Shown piece by piece: positions 24,345 through 35,429 of a DNA stretch of 64,000 nt. The notes under the pieces are model-generated. The model did not search any database and was not told the DNA's origin. It saw nothing but the letters and a program-made list of their open reading frames with translations. Origin of the DNA: Latrodectus hesperus. Taxonomy: Eukaryota; Arthropoda; Arachnida; Araneae; Theridiidae. Location: positions 933,501 through 997,500 of the forward strand of contig JAJQOW010000022.1 in NCBI GenBank assembly GCA_037975125.1, read 5' to 3'. Position 1 is the stretch's first letter, and every line of letters starts with the position of its first letter. Made by a program: the position numbers and the translations under genes.

Positions 24345-24895
24345 TTTGTACGAGGCAAAAAACTAAAGGTACTTTTCCATTATGAATAGGGCTTTTGATT
24401 CTAACAATAATAGGATGTTTTTTACGGAGAAGCGAAAATCATATAAAGTAGATATGAAGATTGTACTGGCTCAAAGTTTTACTTTAAATTTAATATATAC
24501 CAAATAGAAACTTTTTTATGTAAAAATGGATTAAAAAGTGGAAAGCAAACTAAATGCTCAACAAAGCTAAAGTTATTTGGTGCAAAAGATTGCTTGGTGA
24601 TTATTTTTTAAAATACTTAAGGTCTCTAATATTAATGGACAAAAATCAACTAAATACAGCAAAATTTAATTTTGTCTCATTGAAAAAAAGTTCAATTGAA
24701 TTATATTTACACAATCGATAACCGATGCGATTGCTGAACGCTATACGTCAGAGAAATGATCTTTTTCGCTTAAATAACTAAGTTTCATCAATAAGTGATA
24801 ATTGCTTAGTCTACAAAATGTAAATAAAATGTTTGTATTATTATTTAATGGTTTCTGAAAACATAAACAGGATGCAAATGGATTACTTAAGACAA
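24345..24895 (-). repeat. Low-copy repeat R3, copy 2 (inverted)
   Basis: Reverse-complement relative of 9391-9925. It shares ACAGCAAAATTTAATTTTGTC, TGCAAAAGATTGCTTGGTGA, and ATAAAATGTTTGTATTATTA. AT-rich and non-coding. Confidence 0.65.
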
Positions 24896-25058
24896 TAATT
24901 TACGATTTTTTTTCATTCCCGTTTCGGATATTATCAAAAGCGTTGATATAATTGAAAAGTACCAAACTAAATTAGTTTTATACTCATATGTATATATTTA
25001 TATCTAATTATTTATGCACACATATATGGATAATTATGTGTGAGGTGTCATGTTTTCG

Positions 25059-25336
25059 TTGTTGTTGTTGTCTTGTGCCAGCCAGGCTGACAATATGGGG
25101 TGCGCTGCTCCACTTTTCCAACTGAACCCTATTTTGGTGTGGAGTCCGACTTCCTCAATACACATATGCCATAGTTATACCCGTTTATAGGGTAGGAAAC
25201 CATTCACACCTCATTCATACAAGGAAAGGACAAAGGATAAAGAGAGAGATAGTACATCCATGCCCGAACTGGGATTCGAACCCAGGACCTCCCTATCCGC
25301 AGTCAGGCACTCTGACCACTAGACAGGGTAGGCGGC
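25059..25336 (-). mobile_element. SINE-B, copy 2, near full length
   Basis: Minus-strand head (GTCTAGTGGTCAGAGTGCC, B-box GGGTTCGAATCCC) and complete body to the GTTGTTGTT-type tail. Near-perfect 10-bp duplication (CATGTTTTCG at 25049-25058, CATGCGTTCG at 25337-25346). Confidence 0.9.
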
Positions 25337-25346
25337 CATGCGTTCG

Positions 25347-27249
25347 ATGTTCACCTTTAGTGTGGGTGGTCGTGAGTGGTTCAGAACTAACTTTAAGCTC
25401 TAGGATTCTATCTGATTGGCACTCTTCTACAAAAAATTTAAATGTTGAGTGACAATCAAACATTCGTGTGTATATACATTTTCAAGACAGTGCAACTGCA
25501 TTTAAGACATTTATAATTGTTACATTGATTAAATTTTATAAGAATAATTTTATAAATAGATTTGAGTTGCATTTATATTATTTAAAATTTGTGTTTTGTT
25601 AAGATTTATTTAAAATTGCATGAAATGTGGAAAAAAAAACATGAAAAATTTAAATTTTGGGAAAAAGTCAGGAAAAAAATTTGAGGGTTAAATACCAAAA
25701 TTCTAGTAACACTTTCTGTTGAAATACTCGAAACATACAAACTCTCAATTTGTATATTTCTTAGAGGTGTGCAATACAATGTTCACTGTAATAACATTTG
25801 TGGAATGTTGTAATATGATTGATCATCTGTCTTTATTTTCAATGGATTTCTGTACCATAATGTTCACAAAAACACTTTGTATATTAGTTTTATGCATACT
25901 ATTTATTTAAATAGAATAATAATCGCAAGTTTATGTTGTTTTTCCACTCCACCCTACAAATAAATCCACATTTCTATATATCTCCAGGCTCAGGTTTTTT
26001 GTTTATATGCATTTCTCAGACTCGATATAATCCATTTCATTTAACTATATGAAAAATTGTTGAAAAATGATCGATTCTGCGTTAGTTTTATTTTATTTGA
26101 ATTTCTTTTTACATAATATTTGCAAAAATTGTTTGTAAACTAGAAATTTTATATTTTATATCTCTTAGGAAAATTAATTTTTTTATAGTTTGATTTTATT
26201 TTCTCTTTTTTTCCATTAGATTTTTGGGATCAGATTTATTGTTACAGTCATCCTTAGCGCATTTTTTGTCACCAAATTTGAGCGAACAATGTTTACTGGA
26301 AACCTGGCAAACTAGTATTTTGGCAACCCTATTTGTCATTAATTTCTCATGAATATTTATCGATTTAAATTCATTAATATAAAATCTAATCAAAAACTTG
26401 TATGGATAATTTAACATATCAACTTTATTATCTTACCATTGATGTTTGAAATCTAAATCTGCGTTTTTTGCTAATTTTGTAAATTTAGTTGAGTATATTG
26501 TTAGATATCAACAATGTATGAAATATTTGTCACTATTTCAGCCATTTTCCTCCCGCCGTTTTTCCCGATCGGAAATTCGTCATAAGATCACCTTTGGCTA
26601 ATTTTTGAAAATTTCGCCAAGGGTGACCGTACGCGTAAATTTTTACCAATTTTTGTAATATAATTTTAACAACGATACTTATTAAGTTAATTATTATATT
26701 CTGTTCAGGTATGTAAAAGAAAAATAACAATTTGCTTACATTATTCTACATTTCCCTAAAATTAAAAATAAGTCTTATATCTTGAAGGTAGAGATATATA
26801 ATTCATCTAGTTTTATGCGCTACACCTTTTTATACAGGGTATTAGAGATATCAGAGTTTAAATATATTTAGATTTTCACGTAAATATGTCATATTATCGA
26901 GAAAAATTATATAATCATATAAAAAATGTTTGTTAAGATTTACTGAAAGTTGTTGAAACACATTATTCTCTGTATTAATTTTTATTAGATTTCTGTAACA
27001 TAATATTGATAAATTTGTATATTACTATTCTATCTTCTATAAAAATAAATATAGTATAATTTGTCATTTTTCTAAAAATGAATTTACAATTCCATACATC
27101 TAAAGTAGTGACATTTTAACATTCCACACACACATTTTAGGTACAATATCTTATCACAGAATTTTGCATGCGTTATTTAAATGGTGAAAAGAATCAGGTA
27201 TACATCGTTTCAAAGTTACTGCATAAATGTGCTACGAAAAAAGTTTTAG
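25347..27249. other. AT-rich stretch without supported gene
   Basis: Mostly unique AT-rich DNA. A patch at 26530-26640 contains inverted words (TTTTGAAAATTTCGCC, TTGGCTAA) of the kind seen in the MITEs, but I could not align it to them. Frames of 60-75 codons have no recognised domain. Confidence 0.45.
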
Positions 27250-27253
27250 TTAA

Positions 27254-28223
27254 CCCCTTGCCAGTGTCGCTCGAATTCAGTTCGGGCAATTACTGCGTGC
27301 AGTATTTGTGATGCCCGAACTGAGTTCGGGCAGAAGAAAAATTAACGTTTCTATTTTGTGAAGTCCGAACTGAGTTCTTTTCTATTTTAGGAATTCCCTA
27401 TTTTCCTAATAAATGACACAAGTGGTCCTAGTTTTTTTCCAATTCCAACTTTGGTTCTGAAGATAGCCCATAACTAAAACAACACTATGCAAGGTGATGT
27501 TAAAGTGGATCAATATCTTACAGACTTCCCGGTTGCTAGAAAAGGACGTAAAAATATTACTAGAAAATATTTTTCCATCTCCTACACCAGGCGTTATATA
27601 AATAACTCCTTTATTTTGCATACTTCAGCAGGAGGTGCGAAAAATATGAACTTCAGAAAATCAATTGTTGAGCTAAATAAACCAAATGTTCAACTACCAG
27701 GACCAGGGCGTCCTAGTGTAAGCTTACTGCGCCTCACAGGTCGACACTTTCCAGAACACATCCCATCAATGGGGAAAAATCTACTCCAACCAGGCAGTGT
27801 TTTATATGCTGTCGTAAAACCGATGAACAAGGGAAGAGAATAAGGCATGAGACAAGAGTTTATTGTAAACATCGCAATATATAGGCTTTTGAGCAGTACC
27901 TTGTTTTGGGATATACCATACTGTAAAAGATTTGTAAAATCTATGTATTGAAAATCATATTGTTCTGTTTTTATTTTATACTAGTTATATTTAGCTTCAA
28001 AATTTCGTTTAATTTGCTCAATATGAATAACATGTATGTGTAATCAATGTTTTATGTGTATGTGTAAAAATTATAAATATAGTAGTTATTGTATTTAAAA
28101 CTTTATTTTTGTAATGAAAAAGCGTTTTCTAACTCTTATAACAATAAAAAGAATAAAATTAAACAGTCAAAAAATTTTCCATTTTCGATAAATGTTTCTG
28201 AAATATCTGTCACAGTTAAGGGG
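27254..28223 (+). mobile_element. piggyBac element, internally deleted, bounded by TTAA
   Basis: TTAA at 27250-27253 and 28224-28227 bracket the element, the obligate piggyBac target duplication. The ends are imperfect inverted repeats: CCCCTTGCCAGTG at the left, and CACAGTTAAGGGG at the right, which reads CCCCTTAACTGTG in reverse complement. Just inside the left end are three related subterminal motifs, including a palindrome with arms TGCCCGAACT and AGTTCGGGCA at 27312-27332. Only the transposase C-terminal third remains inside; the N-terminal part and most of the catalytic core are deleted. Confidence 0.9.
27487..27890 (+). pseudogene. piggyBac transposase C-terminal remnant (PGBD-like)
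   Basis: 27487-27780 encodes VDQYLTDFPVARKGRKNITR, a degenerate ...SFILH helix, and RLTGRHFPEHIPS, all characteristic of PGBD4-like transposases near the end of the DDE domain. A frameshift near 27790 is needed to continue. In the new frame residues RQCFICCRKTDEQGKRIRHE, then TRVYCKHRN, form the start of the C-terminal cysteine-rich zinc-binding domain, followed by a TAG. Of the DDD core, only the last segment, with the D in VDQY, could still be present. It is not functional. Confidence 0.88.
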
Positions 28224-28227
28224 TTAA

Positions 28228-28399
28228 ACTTTTAAAAATGGATACAGTATGCATTACTTGTATGCCAGGTTTAAGAAACATGTCTCTACAATGCCGAAAT
28301 CAAACGTTCACAAAGTTTAAAAACAAAACGTCGCAAAATAAATTTTAAAATAAAAGCTTTTCCTTCCACGTTTTGAATTTTATGAAATTTTTAAAATTA
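28228..28399. other. Short AT-rich spacer
   Basis: Nothing was recognised. Confidence 0.5.
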
Positions 28400-29180
28400 A
28401 AAAAAAAATGCAACATGAGTCATCAACTCAATTTGGGAAGCTACACGTCTAAATATTTTGCTTCAGCAGTCAAGGAGATCTTCAAGGAAAAGCAAAAGGT
28501 AAGAAATCACCTGACAGGCAAACTTTACGGCTTGGCTCCTTAAATTATTTCCACGCCATTTTCTCCAATCCTTCTCTCTCGCCAAGAAAAATGCAGAAAT
28601 ACGATTTTTTTTTACCAATCCCTCTACACATCCTCTTTCTAATACTATCCAGACTTCATCCTTCCACGTTTTATTTTCCAGAAAAGTTCTTTAATTGGTT
28701 TAGCGATTTCCTAATCTCTATGATTGTTTGTTAGAAAAGAAAGATCGTGCATGGCGTAAAAAACAATGAAATGATAGGAACGAGAAAATGACCCAAGCAT
28801 ATTCTTCGAAATTGTTGAGTCGTATAAATTTTACAGGGTAAAAAAAAAAAGAAGTGCTGATTTTTGACTCTGCATCCGATTTTTGTACGCCTCGTCAGAC
28901 GATCTTAAGAGAACCTCCTTTCCCATCCCTTCACCACCCAAAATATTTTCTGGGAAAAAATTGCGGATGGCAATGAAAGGTGAATGATAATGGAATCAGT
29001 GACATATATCGCTGACTACAGCTTTTTTCCCGCAGCCAGAAAAGGGATTTCTTCTTTTTTGATTTCGAGATAAAAATTAGTTTGCACGATCGTTTTCAAT
29101 GGATTATAACGTCATCGGCACGGGAATCTTTAATCATTCTTTTTATCTTGTTTATCGATTAGAAATATTTTATCGGCATG
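28400..29180. other. Higher-complexity non-repeat block upstream of the Ig exon
   Basis: Compositionally richer and free of recognised repeats (for example CCTCGTCAGACGATCTTAAG, GATTATAACGTCATCGGCAC). A strong splice-donor-like CAAAAG/GTAAGA at 28498/28499 follows an acceptor-like TTTTGCTTCAG at 28456-28466. This could delimit a 32-nt microexon, but nothing confirms it. It may be conserved intronic or regulatory DNA. Confidence 0.35.
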
Positions 29181-30990
29181 ATGAATCATAAAGACTTATG
29201 AATGTGAAAGCTATTTATATTTTCTTCTCGCCTTATAATCTTTTGATTAATTATTATAAAAGTTTTTGCATTTATTTATTTTCCTAAAATAATTAAGAAA
29301 AAAATTAAATTATGTAATCATTAGTATTATTAAATGTGTTACTTGTATTTAGAAGTAATAAAACTTTTAAAAAGGTTGTTTTTTTAATTTTCATTTTCTA
29401 GAAAACAATTACCATTTAATCATAATTGTTGTTGAATATAACGTCTAAATAAAATTATTAATCAGAACCAAAATAACAAAGAATTTATCTATATGTAGCG
29501 CTTTTAGAAATAATATGAACATTTATATTGATATAGTTATCAATAAAAAGTTCTAAATACTTTTTATTGTAATGTATAAATATTATTGGTTAACTCTTAT
29601 TTATTAATAGATATTATTAAATTGGTAAACAATTTTTTTATCTAAACAATTACAATATTTTGTCTAAATCTGAGCTTCGGTCTAACAAATTTAAAGTGTC
29701 CTGTGAGAATTTCTATGCAAAATCCTAATTTCTCATCATTATTTTTCTTATTGATTTACTTTACAATAATTTTAATACTTACTTTGCAATAATAAATTAA
29801 TTTACTTTACAATAAATTTTACTGTAATAATTAATCAGATATTCCAGTTATTTAGCCAATTATTTAAAGTATGTGTTCATATATTTGAGGATAAGTCTAT
29901 ATTATTTATATATATTTCTATATTGTACAAATGGATAAAAAACATTTGCAATAAATGATTTTGATTCCTTTAAAATTATTTTTAAGAGTATCATTCAAAA
30001 AATATTTATCTCTAAGACATAGATTTTTTGATATTTTGATTATTTTTTGATTTTTTAAATAAAATGCAGCCTAAAAAAGTATTTATAAATGATATTGTAT
30101 CCAAACTGACTTTGTGGTATTGATTTAAATACGCAATTTTCAACAAAGTTAAAATAATTTTACTTAGAGTGGAAATGAATTTTACGCTTTATAATGGAAA
30201 ATAAACAGAATTCTATATTCAGTTTGTATAGTCATCAGAATACGAAACTTAATTCTAACGATTAATAAACACACAGCAGCGAAAGATTGTTAAGCATCAA
30301 CGACAATATAATCATTTTAACATCAATTGTAATTTTACAGTCTAAGTTTATCACATGATATTATTTAATAAACAACTCTTTAGAAATATTTTCTTAATCA
30401 ACTGTGTTTAATTTGTATGATCATAGTATTTATCTTGTGTTTATCTAGTCAATTATAATAAATGCATGGCTGTTAAATTCAAGATTGAATATTTGTGAGT
30501 TTATTGTCAATTATTTACATTGTTTTATATTTCTTTCCATATAAATGTTTGTGAAATGAGGATTAATAATTACATGTTTTTAAATAACAAATTATAGTGA
30601 AAACAAGTCACCAGAGTAAATATTTAAAACTGCTCTTATCATGAAGTTAAAACGAAAACTTTTTTCAAAAGTAAATAAATTTGGTCTTACTTTGCTAATT
30701 CTAATCTGTAAATATTGATGATCAATTTTAGGAGTTAAATACAATTAAGAAAACTGGTAGAATTTAAAAAAAAGAAAACATTTATACTGATAATTTTATT
30801 CTAGTTTCGCCATTATTAATAAGGATATACTGAATACACCATATCATTAAATTTCATAATACTAGGTTTATAAATACATTTATATACTTTTGATTAAAAT
30901 GCATTTTTGCATTATTGCACAATTTAGTAACAAAATAACGATATTTTTATTGATTAAAACAAACTCAAACGATTAAAAATACTTTTTTGT
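29181..30990. other. AT-rich presumed intron
   Basis: Unique AT-rich DNA leading up to the splice acceptor at 30996. No repeat family or other exon was recognised. Confidence 0.5.
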
Positions 30991-30996
30991 TTTCAG

Positions 30997-31118
30997 GATT
31001 TGATGCCAAAATCCCGGGATATGTGCGCTACAGCATGGTGGTGGACGCTGGAAAAGGAATCTACAACCTGCGCATCCACAATGTCCAGATGGATGATGAA
31101 GCAGAATATCAGTGTCAG
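30997..31118 (+). CDS. Internal exon of an Ig-superfamily adhesion gene (IRRE/Kirre/SNS/nephrin-like)
   Basis: A pyrimidine-rich acceptor ACTTTTTTGTTTTCAG ends at 30996. The exon starts in phase 1, with the first codon completed from an upstream exon, and ends after a full CAG codon at 31118 before GTACGA. It encodes about 40 residues: FDAKIPGYVRYSMVV, then DAGKGIYNLRIHNVQMDDEA, then EYQCQ. The YNLRI...DDEAEYQC run is the E-F strand Ig signature, with D-x-A-x-YxC holding the second disulfide cysteine. The PGYxRYSM motif is typical of the first Ig domain of insect Kirre/Roughest and SNS/Hibris and of vertebrate nephrin/KIRREL, which mediate heterophilic cell adhesion. It is the only host exon I support in 64 kb, so flanking introns are long. 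The orthologue (Kirre-type or SNS-type) cannot be decided from 40 residues. The open frame continues past the donor for 17 codons to a TAG, which I read as intron. Confidence 0.88.
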
Positions 31119-31842
31119 GTACGAGATGAAATAACTGCAACTGCCTCCGCGGCATCTGATAACGCTAATTAGCCGCTGTGTTTGCAAGGTTCGAATTCCC
31201 TAATACCCGTTGCATTGAAACTGGAACAAATGCTCAATTTCGAGCGCATTCTCTCCCTTTCCTTTGCGATGAAGGGAATTCAATTACGGTTGCTATGGGC
31301 AGTAATGATGCTTCTGTGCTGTCTTTGAGAGTTAGGTAATTTCAAGGTCACGTGAGTCTAACACTGAATAAATATGAGAAACAATTTATTATTTTCTATA
31401 TGTAAAAGAACTGAGTGATCGTGTTTTAGTTTCTATTTCAAAAATTTAATAAAACTCAAAGAATACACAACAACTGTAGATAAACACTAACCAACAATTT
31501 AATCGAATTCGAATCATTAGGAATGATTAATACCTTTCGAGACAGAATCAAAATACATATTTACATATTCTATATAAATCACCAACTATTTCTTCGTCAC
31601 AGATGGCGCTGTTATGAAATCTGTTATGAATTACTACAAACATTCGTAAACTTGGTAGATGTTTACTGGGGAAGAGTTTCGATAAAAGATGGGCGACAAT
31701 TACACATTTACATTAACATTTCCATAAGTATTACACATATGTCTAATCAAATTTTTACTTTATTCTCCTTAAATGTATTACTGAATTAATAATCTACATG
31801 ATAGCTTGCTGCTTATATATATAATAAATAAATATATATATA
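31119..31842. other. Intron sequence after the Ig exon
   Basis: The first ~220 bp (31119-31340) is richer than average (TTCGAGCGCATTCTCTCCC), then AT-rich. An 88-codon frame at 31523-31789 has no recognised motif. Confidence 0.5.
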
Positions 31843-32120
31843 GCCACCCACTCTGTCGAGTGGTCAGAGTCCCTGACTACGGATAAGGAGGTCCTGGGTT
31901 CGAATCCCAGTTTGGGCATGGATGTGCTATCTATCTTTATCTATCCTGTCTTTCTCCTTTCTGTGTATGAATGTGTTGTAAATGGTTGCCTACCCTATAA
32001 ACGGGTCCCTATGGCATGGGCGTACTTTGGAAGTCGGACTCCACACCAAAATAGGGTTCAATTGGAAAATTGGACCAGCGCACCCCATATTGCCAGCCTA
32101 GCTGTCACACGACAGCAACA
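31843..32120 (+). mobile_element. SINE-B, copy 3, forward orientation
   Basis: tRNA-like head with A-box-type TCGAGTGGTCAGAGTCCC and B-box GGGTTCGAATCCC (31896-31908). The body includes ACGGGTCCCTATGGCATG, and the 3' end has CACCCCATATTGCCAGCC and an ACGACAGCAAC tail. It is the only near-full-length SINE-B copy on plus in this window and lies about 720 bp downstream of the Ig exon, in its presumed intron. Confidence 0.9.
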
Positions 32121-32699
32121 TATATATACATATTAATTCTTACTGAAAATAATTAGAATGAAATAAAAATATTAAGGATTCAGAAGGAATATATTTAAAA
32201 CAATACACTTAATATACTCAATATATTCACACTGAACGGATCATTATAAATGTTTATAATTTATACAAACTAAACTCGTATTGAATTTAAATAGATTTAC
32301 TTGTAATTGTTAAAGTCTGCCAATAATTATATTGGGCAATATATGTCTACAATCAATTTGTGTTTGGTTGCTTATTCTTTATCTCTAGAAAACATTCTCA
32401 AAATTCTTTTGTTTACGATTTAAAAAAATTTAGTAAGTGAATAAAAAAGTCATTTTTTTATCATCAAACAGTTAAACAAATGTTGAGTATAAATTTTAAA
32501 GTTAATAAAAACCATTTTACAGTACACAATGCTGTTATTTATGATATCTTTTCTGCATATAAGAAAGAAACGACATTTTTTTCTGAAAATATCTATCAAA
32601 AATCTGTCGTATGTGGAATTTACGATTTGAGGATGAAATAATATGACGTAACAGAATGACAACCAATATTTGCATGATATAAAATACATTATGTATATA
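32121..32699. other. AT-rich stretch without recognised feature
   Basis: Unique AT-rich DNA; nothing was recognised. Confidence 0.5.
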
Positions 32700-33085
32700 C
32701 GGGACACACTAAAAAAGGGAAATGTGTCAAATATATGCCCTAAGAGATCTCGTCAAATTGACGCTCACCCTATTGGATTCTCACACTCGGTCTGGCGTTA
32801 TTTGACGCATCGACGCCCCTCAACCGTCCTGCAATCGGCTTTCTGAGAGAATCCTGGAAAATCATCGTCTGCTGGTGGCTCAACCAAGCAAATATAATCG
32901 CTGCTTTTAGGAATAAATTGCTTCTTCGGCAAACTTCGAATAGATGTAGCTCCCGATCTTGAAATAATAGCTATAATTTGCCGCTTGGAGAATGTTGCCA
33001 TTAGTATTTCTATTCTGCGCGAATAATAATATAGTTGGTAACCCGATGTTCCTAATATCAGTATAACCATTATTAAACCACTCCG
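32700..33085 (-). other. Unclassified richer segment with a 90-codon frame
   Basis: The segment is compositionally unlike its neighbours. It holds a minus-strand open frame (33070-32798) with the run IRSLPKKQFIPKSSDYICLV, then EPPADDDFPGFSQKADCRTV. I do not recognise a family. It could be a decayed transposon coding region, a processed fragment or a chance frame. No splice sites or terminal repeats are convincing. Confidence 0.3.
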
Positions 33086-33544
33086 TAAGCCATTAATCAG
33101 TTCTTTAATTGTTTAATAGTTAGCAATGTCTGTGTGTGTGTGATAATTACACCATTGTATCACATGATAAATTGATGCAAAAGCTCAGTTAATTTGTCGA
33201 CACGTTCCCACATTTTGTTCTATATTTAAGCTTAAAATTGTGAATATACTGTGAATAGATTTTATATTGGTTTTAAAAAGTAATAATGCTTTTATTTTAC
33301 TGATAATTTGACCTTTTCCAAATTGTATATGACATTAATTTTTTTAATGCATTCCTGATAATTTTAATAGACTGTGTGAGTGTGTGTGTGTGAATACTTT
33401 TATTCTTCATAAATATTACCACTTCTTCGTCAATAAAATACGTAATCACATGGCCTACTAAATTTGCTAATATTTTTTTAAGTTTTTTGTTTTTGGAATT
33501 ATAAAGGCGATATGTGTTATCGTTTTCTTGATAAGTTAAGAATC
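33086..33544. other. AT-rich stretch with short GT runs
   Basis: It contains GTCTGTGTGTGTGTG (33128-33142) and GTGTGAGTGTGTGTGTG (33374-33390). No gene was recognised. Confidence 0.5.
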
Positions 33545-33855
33545 CTTTTTTTCCAAAGGGGCGGGCAGTTGAGGGTTGAACCCTATGCCATAACAAGGCC
33601 AGAAGCTGCTACTGATTTGTCGTTACCCAGCGGGCACCTGTGAACCAAGTCATGGAGGCGAGTAGCGTTACCCGCGTCATACCACCACAAACCCGTTTAT
33701 AGGGTGGGCCACATTCATACATCATCACGGAAGAAATGATAGAGAAACACAGACGGAACAAAGAAAGAAAGTAACATCCATGCCCGAATCGGGATACGAA
33801 CCCAGGATCCCCAGCTCAGGTGTCAGGAGCGCTAACCACTCAGCCATCGGTCGGC
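33545..33855 (-). mobile_element. SINE-A, copy 3
   Basis: Complete SINE-A on minus with tail GTGCCCGCCC...(A)n at 33545. The tRNA-like head ends at 33855 (GCCGACCGATGGCTGAGTGG). Perfect 12-bp duplication AAGTTAAGAATC at 33533-33544 and 33856-33867. Confidence 0.93.
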
Positions 33856-33985
33856 AAGTTAAGAATCATAAAGCTGTTTGTTATTTAGATCTTGTCATAA
33901 AGTTTGATTTTTCTAGAATAATTTAATTGTAATTTGAGTTAAATTAATTAAATCTAGTAATTGTGTATAGTTTCATCCGTGTGAC

Positions 33986-34375
33986 AATCGGAGGGCCGAA
34001 TTATGCCTAAGTGGTTAGCATTCCTGACTCCTGAGCAGTGAGTCCCGTGTTTGAATCCCGGTTTGGGTATGGATATTACTTTCTCTCTCTGCTTCTCTGT
34101 CCCCTTCTTCTGAGACGCAGTAAGTCCCGTGTTTGAATCCTGGTTCGGGTATGGGTGTTACTTTCTCTCTCTGCTTCTCTGTCCTTTCTTCTGTGATGTT
34201 GTATGAATGTGGCCCACCCTATAAACGGGTTTGTGGTGGTATGGCGTGGGTAACGCTACTCGCCTCCGTGACTTGGTTCACAGGTGGCCACTGGGTAGCA
34301 ACAAATAAGTAGCGGTTTACGGCCTTGTTGTTGCGAAGGGTTGATCACCCAGTGGCCGCCGTTGTTAAAAAAATG
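33986..34375 (+). mobile_element. SINE-A, copy 4, with internal ~80-bp duplication
   Basis: The head GCCTAAGTGGTTAGCATTCC begins near 33999, and a B-box-like GTGTTTGAATCCC is present twice. The segment AGTCCCGTGTTTGAATCC through CTTCTCTGTCC...TTCTTCTG occurs at about 34038-34115 and again at 34116-34197. The rest is a normal SINE-A body to GCCGCCGTTGTT and an A-run near 34375. Confidence 0.9.
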
Positions 34376-34667
34376 TTTAATAAACAATTGGAGGGAATTG
34401 ACTTGTTATACAGTGATTTGCATTCATTTTCCCATATACTTGTTCTGTGTTTGAATCCCAAATTAATAGTAATGTATGCATTGATTTGCGTTGTGTTTGT
34501 AAGCATGGTTGAAAAAAATAACTGTTGCTTTTAGATTTGCTCATCATTTTGGCCAATGTTTCATAATACAACTATATAATGTCCTATAAAATAAATAGTA
34601 TCCAGAAAATCTATGTAAATCAAATTTAAATTACACTTTGTGAACTCATACCTAAGTAGAAATTAAA
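34376..34667. other. Short spacer without recognised feature
   Basis: Unique DNA between SINE copies; the small opposed frames here have no recognised motif. Confidence 0.5.
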
Positions 34668-34944
34668 AAATTAAACTCCATGGCACGACAGCCCATGTGG
34701 GCCAATGCTTACAGTGCCCATAACTGTTTGCATGACCGAGGGCCCTGGGGTGCGAAGCATAAGTCCCAGTTAGGTGGTCAGCCTAACGTAAGACCCCCAG
34801 TGTTTCGTTTTCAAGCATGCTTGGTACTCAGTTAATCGACCACTGAAGGGATGAAAGGCTGAGTCAAACTTGCCCAGCCCGAGGATCGAACCTCGGACTT
34901 GTGTCATGGGAGCGTGAAACGCTGCCCCTAAGCCACTGGGCTTC
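34668..34944 (-). mobile_element. SINE-E, copy 1
   Basis: On minus: tRNA-like head GAAGCCCAGTGGCTTAGGGG and B-box AGGTTCGATCCTCGG, then a distinct body (plus-strand GTCAGCCTAACGTAAGACCC, CATGGCACGACAGCCCATG). 14-bp duplication AAGTAGAAAT(T/A)AAA-type at 34654-34667 and 34945-34958. Confidence 0.9.
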
Positions 34945-34958
34945 AAGTAGAAATAAAA

Positions 34959-35429
34959 TACATTTATTTTTCATGGTGTAAAAATGACAAATATTAAAAA
35001 TACTTTTATGTTTGAAATAAAAAAATGAAAATTACTATGATTCTTAATCATTAATGGGAAGCTTCTTTGCTTTCATCACTAAATTAAAACAGCGCTCCTG
35101 CGATAAATTTCAGCTTCAAGCTGAGAAGATATCAATAATTATAATTCCTATTTTTTTTTTCAAATAAATGTTTCTGTCACCATTTAAGTAACGTATATGA
35201 AAGCAATATAACCCCAAAATAGCGATAAACCCTCGTTAAACTATAATAGCATTTTAAAATGGAGTCTTCAACTAATATTCACAAAGAAGAATATTTTTCA
35301 AGTTTGAATTTCATTTTTATAATTATTTATATAAATATACATATTTTTATTAAATATATATAAAATAATAATATGTATAATAATATTTTTATAAATATAT
35401 ATAAAATTTGAATTTCATTTTTATAAATA
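34959..35429. other. AT-rich stretch without recognised feature
   Basis: Unique AT-rich DNA; nothing was recognised. Confidence 0.5.

Noticed and set aside
31119..31172. Extension of the Ig exon through the following 17 codons to the TAG
   Set aside because: A donor-like CAG/GTACGA sits exactly where the Ig-strand homology ends, and the extra residues are low-complexity Ala/Thr/Ser.
32798..33070. 90-codon minus-strand frame as a host exon
   Set aside because: No splice sites or family recognised. Listed only as an unclassified segment.
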